Below, in pieces: positions 1 to 11,951 of a DNA stretch of 45,574 nucleotides. The translations under genes and the position numbers were made by a program. The notes below the pieces were generated by a model. The model was not told the origin of the DNA and made no database searches. It worked only from the letters and a program-made list of their open reading frames with translations. Positions within the stretch are counted from its first letter, which is position 1. Every line of letters starts with the position of its first letter. Origin of the DNA: Paenarthrobacter nitroguajacolicus JCM 14115 (GTDB lineage Bacteria > Actinomycetota > Actinomycetes > Actinomycetales > Micrococcaceae); assembly GCA_001313365.1 (NCBI GenBank), contig BBFS01000033.1, forward strand, positions 1 to 45,574. The letters are read 5' to 3'.

Positions 1-792
1 CCTTGTCCTCCTTCAGCAACCGCTCCAACCAATCAGGAGAACGACGACGAACCTTCAAACCCCCCCGGGCAACACACCCTCACGCTTCAGACTCGTTTCA
101 ACACAGGCCTCCATCACGGACCAAATATGCAGCAAACCCTCCCGGATCTCCTCCTCGGACCGGGACGCACGCTCATTGATGAACATGATGTCGCTGATCC
201 CAAGGCCCTTCGAAGAGCACCGGCCCAGCAACTCCGCCGCCGTCCTGAACGGCAACGGCAACTCCTTCTTCGACTCTTCGAGTTCCTCCCGGGCCGCATC
301 TTCCTCACCCTCCCGGACAATGAACCCACCACCGACCGAAAAGAACGTCGCCTCCCGCAGCACATTCCCACCAGCATCAGAGACAGCAAACTTCATCCCA
401 TTCGTATGCCGCGGCAACACCGTCAACGGATGCAGGATCATGTCCTCAACCGCGTACGGCAGCTCCACGCCTTCGCCGGAGGCGCCGGCCAGGTTCAGGA
501 CACCTGTCTCAGCGATCGTCGCGAGCCGCTCCTCCACCTCTTCGGGCAGGATCAGCTCAGGGTGATACCCCCCCTCCAAGCCCAGCAGCGTGGCCGTCAT
601 GGTGCCATGCCCACGACCGGTGGCAGCCAATGAGCCATAGAGGTCAACCCGCAGCGACGCCACCGAGCCCAGGACGCCGGCGTCCTTGAGCTCACCAGCG
701 AACACCGCAGCAGCCCGCATGGGCCCCCCCACAGTATGAGAACTCGACGGGCCAATACCCACAGAAAACAGATCGAAAACGCCAACAGCCAT
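1..792 (-). CDS. sdaA: L-serine ammonia-lyase, N-terminal part (runs off the left edge)
   Basis: Converts L-serine to pyruvate and ammonia in the cytoplasm using a [4Fe-4S] cluster. The N-terminus carries the family signature [13 protein letters not shown] followed by PMRAA (residues about 10-28), and the open frame continues through the serine dehydratase beta domain for 245 residues. The frame then meets a stop at 55, directly after a run of seven G (minus strand) at 61-67. With a run of five G the protein would continue [10 protein letters not shown], the usual start of the alpha domain in one-chain enzymes of about 460 residues. The cluster-binding cysteines lie outside the window. The motif reads VGGPMRAA instead of VGPMRAA, an extra glycine codon at another run of seven G. 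It lies last in the glycine operon, so glycine converted to serine could be drained to pyruvate. Family call is firm; the break is probably sequence error. Confidence 0.9.
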
Positions 793-1120
793 GGTCGGGA
801 TTCCTTAACAAAGCTTGAAAACGGTCCGGCAGATGGTCCTGCCGGAGGGCCGCCCCCTGCTTATGGCGGAGGTCGACCGAAGCACGACGCCGGATGGCCC
901 CCCCAAAGGCGGCAACCCGGCGTCGCAATTTTATTCAGTTCTACAATCCCACGCTACGCCGATGGGCTCCATTTCGGGGGGGTTTGGCTGCCGAACATGC
1001 CGTGCGCACGGCACACTCCGCAGCTAACCCACGAAACGGACTGGCAATACTTCACCGGCGTTCTCGCGACCGAGCACGCAGAGGACGTTGGCCCCCCCGA
1101 CGGGCCACCCCCCCGGCGGA
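793..1120. other. Spacer between gcvH and sdaA, no gene seen
   Basis: This stretch of 328 bases has no convincing reading frame on either strand. It holds four runs of seven C or G, a perfect 16-bp palindrome at 998-1013, and GC-rich inverted segments near 822-852 and 1090-1115. It is long for a gap inside an operon, so sdaA may have its own promoter here, but no clear -35/-10 pair was identified. Confidence 0.5.
998..1013. promoter_or_regulatory. Perfect 16-bp palindrome upstream of sdaA
   Basis: TGCCGTGCGCACGGCA reads the same on both strands with no spacer. It lies about 205 bases upstream of the sdaA start, in the spacer after gcvH. It could be a regulator site for separate control of sdaA, or a hairpin. 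There is no U-tract, so a terminator is unlikely. Confidence 0.35.
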
Positions 1121-1506
1121 CTAGGAGAGGTCTCCGCCATTCTTGGAGGCGTACTCCTCGGCGAGAGCAGCGGGCCCTCGGACTCGGCAGCAACCTTGAA
1201 CAACCAACCGGCGCCGTAGGGGTCGTTGTTGATCAGGGCGGGGTCGGAAACAACGGCGTCGTTGATCTCCGTGACCTCACCGGTCACGGGTGAGTACAGG
1301 TCCGAAACCGATTTGGTGGACTCAACCTCACCGCAGGTCTCGCCTGCAGTAACTGTCGAACCGACCTCGGGAAGGTCAACGTACACAATGTCACCCAGTG
1401 CGTCAGTGGCAACCTCGGAGATACCAACGGACACCGAGTTCCCGTCTCCGCGGGAAACCCACTCGTGTTCGTCGGAGTACTGAAGTTCGGGCGCTACTTT
1501 GGGCAT
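1121..1506 (-). CDS. gcvH: Glycine cleavage system H protein
   Basis: Lipoyl carrier that shuttles the aminomethyl group between the P, T and L proteins of the glycine cleavage complex. The lipoylated lysine is K65 in [11 protein letters not shown], and the family's [13 protein letters not shown] and [10 protein letters not shown] segments are present. Full length is about 127 residues, normal for the family. One G seems to be missing near 1162; the nominal frame then runs on to 1024, but in the shifted frame the protein ends with [13 protein letters not shown] and a TAG at 1121-1123, a natural GcvH terminus. I therefore place the end at 1121. It lies between gcvT (277-base gap) and sdaA. Confidence 0.93.
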
Positions 1507-1783
1507 TCTGTTTCCTTACTGTGGTTGATCAAAAACTATGGCTGGTGGGCTGCGCGGACAGGCGCTCATGCGGCAGGTTGCCACTCCCCCAGCACCTTAG
1601 CGGTTCGAGGGGGGGCGCAAGAGCAGCCGCGCGTCCTGGTGAGGTGCGCAGCCCCATCGGGCCCGGTATCCGGAAGCGGGCGTCCAAGGGAGCCTCGCGT
1701 CCGCCCAACGGCGCTTAGGCGACCGAGCCCGCGGAGGATGGCGGACCCGACGGGCCAAGGCGGCCCGACGGGACAACTACCGC

Positions 1784-2943
1784 TTACTTTTGGCGCTTGT
1801 AGAACGGCAGTGCGACGACTTCAAAGGGCTCACTCTTACCCCCCCGAAGGTCGATGTCCAGGGCGGTGCCCGGCTCAGCAAAAGCGACGTCGACATACGC
1901 CAACGCTACCGGGTAGCCAAGCGTCGGGCTGGGCTGGCCGGAGGTGACTTCACCGACCGTTGCGCCGTCCTTGAGGACCGGGTAGTGGCCGCGTCCGGCC
2001 CTGCGGCCCAAGCCCTTAAGGCCCACGAGCTTGCGTCCGCTGGTGGAACCGGCACCGTCTGTTTTGAGGGCAGCGAGTGCCTCTTTGCCGACGAAGTCGC
2101 TTTCCTTGGACAGTGCCACCACGGGACCGAGTCCTGCTGCGAAGGGGGGGTTGCCTTCGCGGGAGAGCTCGTTGCCGTAGAGGGGGGGCATGCCTGCTTC
2201 GAGGCGCAGTGAGTCGCGGCAAGCAAGGCCGGCGGGGGGGTGAGCTCGCCTTCTTCTGCTGCGTCGGCGATTGCCTGCCAGAGAGCTGCTGCGGACTCGT
2301 TGGCCACAAAAATTTCGAAGCCATCTTCACCGGTGTAACCGGTGCGGGCCAGCAGCAGGTCCTGTGTGCCGCCGTCGAACGTGAACGGAACTTCAACCGC
2401 CGCGTAGTACTTGAGCTCAGTGACCAGGGCGTGCTGTTCGGCCGGGACCAGGCGGAGGAGGATCGCTTCAGCAAGCGGCCCCCTGAACAGCGATCAGCGA
2501 AGTCTCAGCGGAAGCGTCCTCAACAACAACGTCGAAACCGGCGGCGCGCTCCAGCAGCGCAGCGGCAACAACCTTGGCGTTGCCGGCGTTCGGAACCACA
2601 AGGAATTTGTCGGTGCCTTCTTGGGTAGAGGGCCGACGGTAGGTGATGAGGTCGTCGATGATGCCGCCGTCTTCCTGGCAGATCAGCGAGTACTTGGCCT
2701 TGCCGACGGCCATAGCGGAGATCTTGCCCACCAGTGCGTAGTCCAGGAAGCAGCTGCCTCGGGACCGGTGACCCAGACTTCACCCATGTGGGAGAGGTCG
2801 AACAGTCCGGCGGACTTGCGGACGGCGTGGTGCTCGGCCAACTCGGACGAGTACTTGAGCGGCATTTGCCAGCCACCGAAGTCGGTGAAGGACGCGCCGA
2901 GCTTCTTGTGCTCTTCGTAAAGGGCTGTGTAGTTCTCAGTCAT
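1784..2943 (-). CDS. gcvT: Glycine cleavage system T protein (aminomethyltransferase)
   Basis: Transfers the methylene carbon from aminomethyl-lipoyl-GcvH to tetrahydrofolate and releases ammonia. The start [19 protein letters not shown] is followed by [14 protein letters not shown] and [14 protein letters not shown], the typical N-terminal folate-binding region; the C-terminal half has YGNELSREG and [12 protein letters not shown]. Total length is about 386 residues, as expected. It is split over three frames: breaks lie near 2740, near 2470 and at the G runs near 2190 and 2235. Two motifs carry an extra proline ([16 protein letters not shown]) at runs of seven C, evidence that the runs are inflated. 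The start is 9 bases after the gcvP stop, so the two are co-transcribed. Confidence 0.92.
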
Positions 2944-2952
2944 GACCAGTCC

Positions 2953-5797
<2,845 letters not shown>

Positions 5798-5849
5798 GAA
5801 GGAACTCCATTACTTGGGCAGCGTTTGGGTACGCCACAGCGGCTGGGTT

Positions 5850-6080
5850 CCTCCCCCCCGCTCTGTATTGGACCTGAGAGTTTCCGCGCGTTGCCTGAGC
5901 AACCATCGCTTGCACCGTCGGTGAGCACAACACTCTTTGACCCGAAGGTGGGCTGAGTGCCTGCTGCTTTCCAGAGTTGCCTAGCCGCGGCGGTGCGTGG
6001 GCCTGAGAGATTCCTGGGGGAGGGTTTGCTCCTACGGCGCCTGCATCACTTGCTTGCAGGACTCTCCCGCCGCAGATCAA
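5850..6080 (-). promoter_or_regulatory. Tandem glycine riboswitch upstream of gcvP
   Basis: Read on the minus strand, the leader holds two aptamers in a row. The first (about 6075 to 5966) runs from GGGAGAGTCCTGC through GCGCCGTAGGAGCAAACC and CTCTCAGGCCC to ACTCTGGAAAG. The second (about 5965 to 5855) has CACCGACGGTGCAAGC, then CTCTCAGGTCC and a closing ACAGAG. The pair of G-rich loops with 'CTCTCAGG' in each copy is the signature of the cooperative glycine riboswitch, which in known cases turns on gcv genes when glycine is bound. It ends about 55 bases before the gcvP start; control could be at transcription or translation. Confidence 0.92.
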
Positions 6081-6172
6081 AAGGCATGTTCAGTTGTGTG
6101 TGGTCACCGCGTACGGCACGCCACGAGGTTAATTGTCCTACGTCCCGCGCCCCGCAGCAAATGGAAGACCCG

Positions 6173-6715
6173 CTACTTCCGCAACCGTTCAAGGACTCCC
6201 AACAGAATTTCGACGTCGGCCTCCCGCCCGGCGTTGCCGCCCTCCTGCCCGCCTTCAAAAATCGCGTTGAAATAGAGGCCGTCGCCCATGTAGCTGACGG
6301 CCTTGGCAACCTCCGGCCCGACGTCCTCAGCCAGCACGTCCAGCCACCGTTGCTGGATCGCGGCGAACCTGCGGCGGGTTTCCTCGTGGGCAACTTCGGC
6401 CAATCTTGTGGCAGCGACGAAGGCCCGGTCCATGGGCGTATCCGCCCAGAGCGAGGAGCGGATGAAGTAGGCGGCCGAACCATCGGGGGGCAGCCTTCAT
6501 CAGCTCGGTATCTTCATCGGCGAGCAGGTCCAGGCGCTCCAAAAGGGCCGTGATCAGCGCTTCCTTATTCGGGAAGTGGTAGAGCAGACCGCCCTTGGAC
6601 ACGCCTGCCCGCTTGGCAACGGCGTCGAGCGTGGCGGCACGCTCCCCCCTACCTCGATAAGGAGGGCTTCAAAGGCATCCAGGACGGCGTCCCGGGCAAC
6701 TGGTTTTCGTGGCAT
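6173..6715 (-). CDS. TetR-family transcriptional repressor
   Basis: About 180 residues. The start MPRKPVARDAVLDAFEALL leads into the TetR helix-turn-helix, whose recognition part is readable as GVSKGGLLYHFPNKEAL (residues about 35-52). The C-terminal half is helical (ALITALLERLDLLADED, TRLAEVAHEETRRRFAAIQQ) and matches the ligand-binding domain of regulators that usually bind hydrophobic drugs. Frame breaks lie at a run of six C near 6646 and seven G near 6485. The gene is transcribed away from the MFS exporter at 6787, with a perfect inverted repeat between them, so it very likely represses the exporter and itself. The start was chosen at 6715 because the reading before it has no domain character. 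Confidence 0.88.
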
Positions 6716-6750
6716 GTGTCCATCATTCCCTAAAGGCTTACGGCTTCTAC

Positions 6751-6786
6751 TTGAAACTGTACCGTCTGGACGGTACAGTGAGTTAC
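6751..6786 (+). promoter_or_regulatory. Exporter promoter with embedded TetR operator
   Basis: A perfect inverted repeat lies at 6756-6779: ACTGTACCGTC, two bases, then GACGGTACAGT. It sits exactly between a -35 box TTGAAA (6751-6756) and a -10 box TACAGT (6774-6779), 17 bases apart, so repressor binding would cover the promoter. Only seven bases separate the -10 box from the ATG at 6787, so the transcript should start at or next to the start codon (leaderless). The same palindrome gives a TACAGT on the other strand at 6761-6756, which could serve the repressor gene. Confidence 0.8.
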
Positions 6787-8340
6787 ATGTTCTCGCCGTC
6801 ATCAACCAAGCACCCCCGTTCCGCTCAGCCCGTTAAGGGTCAGGCAGCACCGTGGCGCGACTGGACGGCCCTGGCACTCCTGATGTTTCCGGTGCTGCTG
6901 GTGGCCGTCGACAACACCGCGCTCACGTTTGCACTGCCCGAGATCGCCCGTTCGTTGGACGTGGGCGGCGTCCAATTGCTGTGGATTGTTGACGCTACCC
7001 GTTGGTCCTCGCAGCATTGTTGGTGTCCATGGGTAACTTGGGCGACAGGATCGGACGACGGCGGCTGCTCCTGCTCGGCAGCACGGGCTTCGCAGCGGTT
7101 TCGGCTGCTACAGCTTTCGCGCCTTCCGCTGAATGGCTCATCGCCGGCCGCGCGGGCCTGGGCGTCTTCGGAGCCATGCTGATGCCCTCAACCCTGTCCC
7201 TGATCCGGAACATCTTCACCGATCCCAACCGGCGTCGGCTCGCGATCGCCGTCTGGGCCGCCGGTTTCTCCGGTGGTGCCGCCCTTGGCCCGATCTTCGG
7301 TGGCTGGTTGGTGGAGCACTTCTGGTGGGGGGGTGCCGTGTTCCTGGTGGCGGCTTTCCTGCTCCTGCCGCTACTTGCTTTCGGCCGGGTCTTGATTCCT
7401 GAATCGAAGGACGCCAATCCCGGCCGGGTGGACGTGCCCAGCATTCTCCTGTCCGTGGTCACCATGGCGCCGTTCGTTTACGGCATCAAGGAATTCGCGG
7501 TTCACGGCTTCGGGGCGTCCGCGGCTGCCTTCATGGGGGTTCGGCGTGGTGATGGGCATTATCTTCGTCCGCCGCCAGCAGCGGATCGAGAGCCCCATGC
7601 TGGACGTCTCATTGTTCAAGAACAAGGTGTTCAGTACCGCAATCGTGGCGAACGTCCTGTCCCTCTTCTCCATGACGGGCTTCATCTACTTCTTCGCCCA
7701 GCACCTGCAACTTGTTGAGGGCCAGTCCCCCTATGGAGGCCGGCATCGCAATGATTCCTGCTCTCCTGGCTACGGTCATCGCCGGCCTGCTGGTAGTGCC
7801 GCTGGTCAAGCGCGTACAGCCTGGGTTCGTTGTGGCTGCGGGACTAACTCTCAGCGGAGTGGGATACCTGATTGTGGTGGTGGGTGACCATGGCAGCGGA
7901 CCCGTGTTCCTGTTGTCGGCCCTGACCGTACTCGCAATAGGTGTTGGTGCTGCGGAGACCATCTCCAACGACCTCATCCTGGCCTCCGTTCCGGCCGACA
8001 AATCCGGCGCCGCCTCGGCCATTTCCGAGACCGGCTATGAGTTGGGCTCGCTCTTGGGAACGGCAGTGCTTGGCTCGATCCTCACTGCTTCCTACCAGCA
8101 CAACCTCGTCATTCCGGACGGTGTATCCACGCAAGCGGCCGGTAAGTCCACTGAAACGCTTGCTGGTGCGGTTGATGCAGCGGCTGCCTTCCGGCCCCAT
8201 TGTCGGAGGCGCTGACGGTCGCCGCCCGGACAGCTTTCGAGTCCGGCGTCCACATCACTGCGGCGATTGGGTTGGTACTGATGGCTGGTGCGGCAGTCCT
8301 CGCCGCCGTCGTACTCCGGCGTGTGCCGAAGGCGCAGTAG
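6787..8340 (+). CDS. MFS drug exporter, DHA2 (14-helix) type
   Basis: Proton-driven inner-membrane exporter of the SmvA/QacA class, about 517 residues. The first helix carries VAVDNTALTFALPEIARSL, the DHA2 motif D1 region; GDRIGRRRLLLLG is the loop 2-3 motif A. IAGRAGLGVFGAMLMPSTL and the glycine-rich FSGGAALGPIFGGWLVEHF (motif C region) follow, with further hydrophobic helices to the C-terminus RRVPKAQ. Breaks: a base missing near 6995; runs of five G near 7536 and five C near 7728 where four fit; and an error near 8195. The start is ATG 6787, seven bases after a good -10 box. Paired with a divergent TetR gene, so probably induced by its own toxic substrate. The substrate cannot be read from sequence. 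Confidence 0.87.
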
Positions 8341-8432
8341 TTGGGCACGGCGCCGAAGGCGCAGTAGTTGGGCACGGCGCCGAAGGCGCAGTAGTTGGGC
8401 ACGGCGCCGAAGGCGCAGTAGTTGGGCACGGC
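8325..8432. repeat. Four exact tandem copies of a 27-bp unit
   Basis: The unit GCCGAAGGCGCAGTAG plus TTGGGCACGGC occurs four times without mismatch at 8325, 8352, 8379 and 8406. The first copy contains the last codons and stop of the exporter (PKAQ, TAG). Each junction holds GGCGCC-GAA-GGCGC, able to form a short hairpin, so the array yields several successive hairpins between two convergent genes. It has no spacers and is not a CRISPR array. It may act as a transcription barrier, or have grown by slippage. Confidence 0.9.
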
Positions 8433-8443
8433 GCCGGCTGAAG

Positions 8444-9106
8444 CTACATGGCTTCGGTCGGCGCCGCTTTTTTGTCGACGCCGGCGGTCAGTTCGTCGAT
8501 CCTGTCGAGGGCGGCACTGAGCCGGCTGACCGTGTTCCATAGCTCCGGGTGCTGTTCCCGGACTTCCTCGAGTTTGGCGCCTGCGGAGGTCAAGGATGCG
8601 AGGTCGAAACTCACGTTGGTTCGGGCTCCGGCTATGGCTGCGCGGAGGCTCCGAAGCCCACCACGACGTCAGCGATAAGCGCTGAATTGCCGTTTGAAGC
8701 GAGCCAGCCGAGGTCTTCAACTGCGTTAATAGCCCGCTCCCCCAGAACTGCTGATGCCTTGGCAGCATCGACGGATGCTTGATGTATTGCGTCGTCGCGC
8801 TCCGGACCGGGGGTCGAGGCGGAAGGCGGCTCCGAAGGCGTTCGAGGCGGACGCGTCGTCGTCGGCCAACTGAAGGGCAGTTCGTCGGAGTTCGTGCGCC
8901 CGGGAGTGGATGCCGGCCAGCTGTTCGCGCTGGGCCTCCTCGGCCTCGGTATATCCGGCCACCATGGACGTCAACGAGGCCGCGATGGAGAGCATGACCC
9001 CGGTTCCGGCACCCCCCCCGCCTGGCGAGCCGGTGGATTCCGCCAAGGCTTTGGTCCATTCCTCAACCGTGGATTGCTGCGTGGTGACTGATTCAGAATC
9101 GTTCAT
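8444..9106 (-). CDS. Cyclodeaminase/cyclohydrolase family protein (FtcD C-terminal domain type)
   Basis: About 220 residues. Members of this family act on formimino- or methenyl-tetrahydrofolate; this one is a stand-alone domain whose substrate is not proved. The glycine-rich GGGAGTGVMLSIAASL followed by TSMVAGYTEAEE (residues about 31-58) matches the conserved pocket region, and the rest is all helix (QLAGIHSRAHELRRTALQLA). Two breaks were placed: a run of five C near 8808 where four restores LDPGPERDD, and a missing base near 8660 that restores VVVGFGASAAA. With both repaired the protein ends PTEAM at TAG 8444-8446. It converges on the exporter, with the 27-bp repeat between them. Confidence 0.75.
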
Positions 9107-9198
9107 GCCATCCAGTGTGCCGGGGGGGCTTCCCGGTCTTTGCAGATTCGGGCTGGATACACTGGCCAGACATAGGCGTCGAATAAAAGGGCAGACTC

Positions 9199-10431
9199 AT
9201 GACCATTGACCTCGAAGAGCTTTATAAGGACCTGCACGCCCATCCGGAGTTGTCGTTCCAGGAGACCCGAACAGCCGGAATCGCCGCGGGCTATCTCGAA
9301 GATCTTGGCTTTACCGTTCATCGCAACATCGGAAAGACCGGGGGGGTTGTGGGCGTTCTGGACAACGGACCCGGACCGGTTGTGATGCTCAGGGCCGACA
9401 TGGATGCCTTGCCGGTCAAGGAAGCAACGGGTTTGGATTACGCAAGCACCGCTGTGGGTGTTGATCATGAGGGCAAGGACATGCCCGTTATGCATGCTTG
9501 CGGCCACGATGTGCACGTGAGCTGCCTCGTCGGCGCTGTGGATGTCCTGGCGGCGCAGCGTCATGAGTGGCAGGGCACCCTGATCGCGCTCTTCCAGCCG
9601 GCTGAAGAATGGGGGCGGCGGGGCCGAAACCATGGTTGCCGATGGGCTGTACGACGCAGTGCCCAAACCGGACGTCGTCCTGGGCCAACATGTGGCACCT
9701 TTTCCCGCCGGGTGGTTCGGTATCCGTCCCGGCGTCACCATGGCATCCGCAGACTCCCTCAACATCACCTTGCATGGGCGGGGAGGCCACGGATCACGTC
9801 CGGAGACCACTATTGACCCCGTGCTGATGGCTGCTGCAACCACTGTCCGGTTGCAGGGTATTGTGTCGCGTGAGCTCGCCCCCCCCAGTGACTCCGCAGT
9901 GGTGACTGGCGGGCAGATTCACTCAGGGACCAAGAACAACATCATTCCCGAGACGGCAACCTTGGGCCTCAGCGTCCGTACATTCAGTGATGCCATCAGG
10001 GACAAAATCCTCGCCTCAATTGAACGTATAGCCAAGGGTGAATCCACAGCTTCAGGTGCACCCAAGGACCCTGAGATTCATTTCGAAGAGCATTTCCCGC
10101 TGACCGTCAACGACCGAGCTGCGACCGAGAGGGTGTCTGCAGCTTTCAGGGCAAAGTTTGGCGAAACACAGATCATCGACCCCGGCCCTGTGTCAGGAAG
10201 CGAAGACGTTGGAGCTTGGCAAACGCTGCCGGAGCTCCCCCCCTGGTCTTCTGGTTCCTGGGTGGTGCCGAGCCTTCCTTGTTCAAAGAGTGGGCAACCA
10301 CGGGCCGCCTTCCCGAGGACATACCGTCGAATCATTCGCCGTACTTTGCGCCCGTCATCCAGCCGACGCTGGCGCGTGGAACGGAAGCGCTAGTGACAGC
10401 TGCCCGGGAATACTTGGCCACCAAGTCCTAG
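9199..10431 (+). CDS. M20-family metal-dependent amidohydrolase (hippurate hydrolase/N-acyl amino acid type)
   Basis: Hydrolyses an amide bond of an N-acylated amino acid or similar compound, using two metal ions. Visible metal and catalytic motifs are LRADMDALPV, MHACGHDVH (about residue 98), FQPAEEWG, the dimer-domain GRGGHGSRPE and the C-terminal NHSPYFAPV. About 411 residues, the usual length. One break near 9610 (after PAEEWG) and one near 10220 split it; repaired, the segments read GGAETMVADGLYD and VGALANAAGAPPLV. The start ATG 9199 has AGAC just before it and no strong ribosome site. It is followed by a strong hairpin terminator and stands alone, so the context does not name the substrate. 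Confidence 0.88.
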
Positions 10432-10455
10432 GCTGGTTCTCCTACAGATAGCCAC

Positions 10456-10490
10456 AAGGAAAGGCGCTGCGTGTGCAGCGCCTTTCCTTT
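10456..10490. terminator. Strong bidirectional terminator
   Basis: Fifteen perfectly paired bases, AAGGAAAGGCGCTGC and its complement, flank a four-base loop GTGT. It lies between the convergent amidohydrolase gene and the small gene at 10541, so it can end transcripts from both sides. The stem ends in CTTTCCTTT rather than a long U-tract. Confidence 0.85.
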
Positions 10491-10540
10491 GCTTACTTCT
10501 GCGAGCGTGTCCAGCTTCCAGGATCGGATCCGGGGCATGC

Positions 10541-10753
10541 CTAGACTTTCTCGCGGATGCGGTCGATCCTCGGTTCGGGAACCTCGGATTCCCTGCGACG
10601 GCGGGCCAGGAAAGTCCACAGCGTTCCTTCCGTCCGCGGACGGTTCTGTGCGGGTTCCTGGTCCTTGGGTGCCTCAGTCGTGTGCGCTTCAGGCATGCGC
10701 GCGGAGTCCTTCTTCGTGCGCCGCTCAAAGTCGTCATAGTACGCGTAGCACAT
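10541..10753 (-). CDS. Small conserved hydrophilic protein
   Basis: Seventy residues, MCYAYYDDFERRTKK at the start and a basic, charged remainder (WTFLARRRRESEVPEPR). No enzyme motif. An upstream GAGGAGGTTGG on the minus strand gives a good ribosome site for the ATG at 10753, and the frame is intact. I recognise the aromatic N-terminus as typical of short actinobacterial proteins of unknown function but cannot name a family. It lies between the terminator at 10456 and the end of the flavoprotein gene, on the same strand as the latter. Confidence 0.6.
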   Translation of the reverse strand: MCYAYYDDFERRTKKDSARMPEAHTTEAPKDQEPAQNRPRTEGTLWTFLARRRRESEVPEPRIDRIREKV

Positions 10754-10838
10754 TGTCCAACCTCCTCAGTGGCTGTCCCTTAATCGTCCTCGGACTGGGC
10801 CCTCACGTCGATGGTTTTGTGCGTTCTGATCAGCTGGG

Positions 10839-11856
10839 TTAATGGGCCAGAGCTGCTTGGCGAGCTTCCTCCACAGCCACCCTGGTCTCCTCCATCATGA
10901 GATCGGCATTGATTGAAGCGCCCGCCATGACACCTGCGGCGGCCGAGGCCATCACCTGACCCGTAAGATCCGTGACGTTCCCGGCGGCCCATACTCCGGG
11001 CACCGAGGTTGCCCCGCCCATGGGATTCACTTCAACATGGGTCCCGACGCCCATCGGGTGCTCTACAGCGCGGACGCCGAGGGCTTCCAGCACGTCCGAT
11101 CTCGCCTCCAATCGTGGGCCGGTAACCACAGCGTCCACAGGAATCACAGTTCCCGCTGCCAGGACAACACCGGTCAGTGCGTCGTCAGTTACCTCCAGCG
11201 CCTGGACTTTGCCGTCCACCACCGTGATAAAGCGGGCAGCCAATTGCTCCCACTGTTCTTCCGTCGGCTCCACAACGTCATTGAGGAACAAGGTGATGTT
11301 GGGGGGGCTCCATTGGCGGAACAGTAACGCCTGGTGCAACGCCATCGGCACTGAACCCAGGATTCCGATCGCTTTGTTCCGTACCTCCCAGCCGTGGCAA
11401 TACGGGCAGTGCAGGACGTCAAGGCCCCCCCAGCGTTCGCGGATGCCCTCAACGTCGGGCAGGACGTCGACCAGGCCTGTGGTGACAAGCAGACGCCGGC
11501 CCTTACTGTTTGGCCATCTGCCAGGTCCACCTCGAAGGTGAGCCCGGAACCGTTCGTTGGGTCAGCCGTCGAACGTGCCCCAACCGCGACGCCGGCCAAG
11601 ATATTCGCCCCCGTACTGGAGAGCCTCCGCTCGTCCCATTTCCAGCAGTTCTTTGGGATTGATCCCGTCGCGGGACAGGAAACCGTGCACCCCCGGCTGC
11701 GGGCGCATTCCGGGGGGGCTCTCCGGCGTCGATAACCAGGACGGACCGCAAGGCCCTGCCCAAGGTAACAGCAGCACTTAACCCAGCTGCGCCACCTCCC
11801 ACGACCACGACGTCGTACTCCTCCACCACTCGGTTGTTCAGTTTTTCCACAATCAC
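10839..11856 (-). CDS. Thioredoxin-reductase-like FAD/NAD(P)H oxidoreductase
   Basis: Flavoprotein of about 338 residues. The N-terminal FAD-binding motif is YDVVVVGGGAAGLSAAVTLG with the acidic end of the second strand, VLVIDAGEPPRNAP. The redox-active CxxC type site is CPYCHGWEVRNKAIG in the middle, and the C-terminal FAD motif reads TSVPGVWAAGNVTD. Breaks fall near 11700, 11510, 11430 and 11310, all next to C or G runs. The start is uncertain: GTG 11856 and GTG 11850 both follow GGAGG (minus strand, 11865-11861); an ATG at 11901 has no such site. It is divergent from the XRE-cupin regulator and shares its operator region. Electron partner unknown. Confidence 0.83.
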
Positions 11857-11934
11857 GATGCCTCCACACGTATTCAACGGCCCCCATGCCGCTCCTTCCA
11901 TGGTTGGTCAGCACCCGCAGAATCAGCAAGGAAG

Positions 11935-11951
11935 TTTGCCAATATGGCAAA
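11935..11951. promoter_or_regulatory. Inverted repeat between flavoprotein and XRE-cupin genes
   Basis: TTTGCCA-ATA-TGGCAAA, two perfect 7-base arms, touches the ATG at 11952. The position suggests an operator through which the XRE-cupin protein controls itself and perhaps the divergent flavoprotein gene. Confidence 0.6.

Noticed and set aside
2411..2920. Plus-strand ORF of 169 codons
   Set aside because: Lies opposite gcvT and has no domain; antisense open frames are common at this GC content.
8325..8432. Possible CRISPR array
   Set aside because: Copies are directly adjacent with no spacers, and no cas gene is near.
8109..9059. 316-codon ORF on the minus strand with a repeated NYCAFGAVP segment
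   Set aside because: It runs through the 27-bp tandem repeat and the reverse of the exporter; the repaired cyclodeaminase frame on the same strand explains 8444-9106. The repeated peptide is only the repeat translated.
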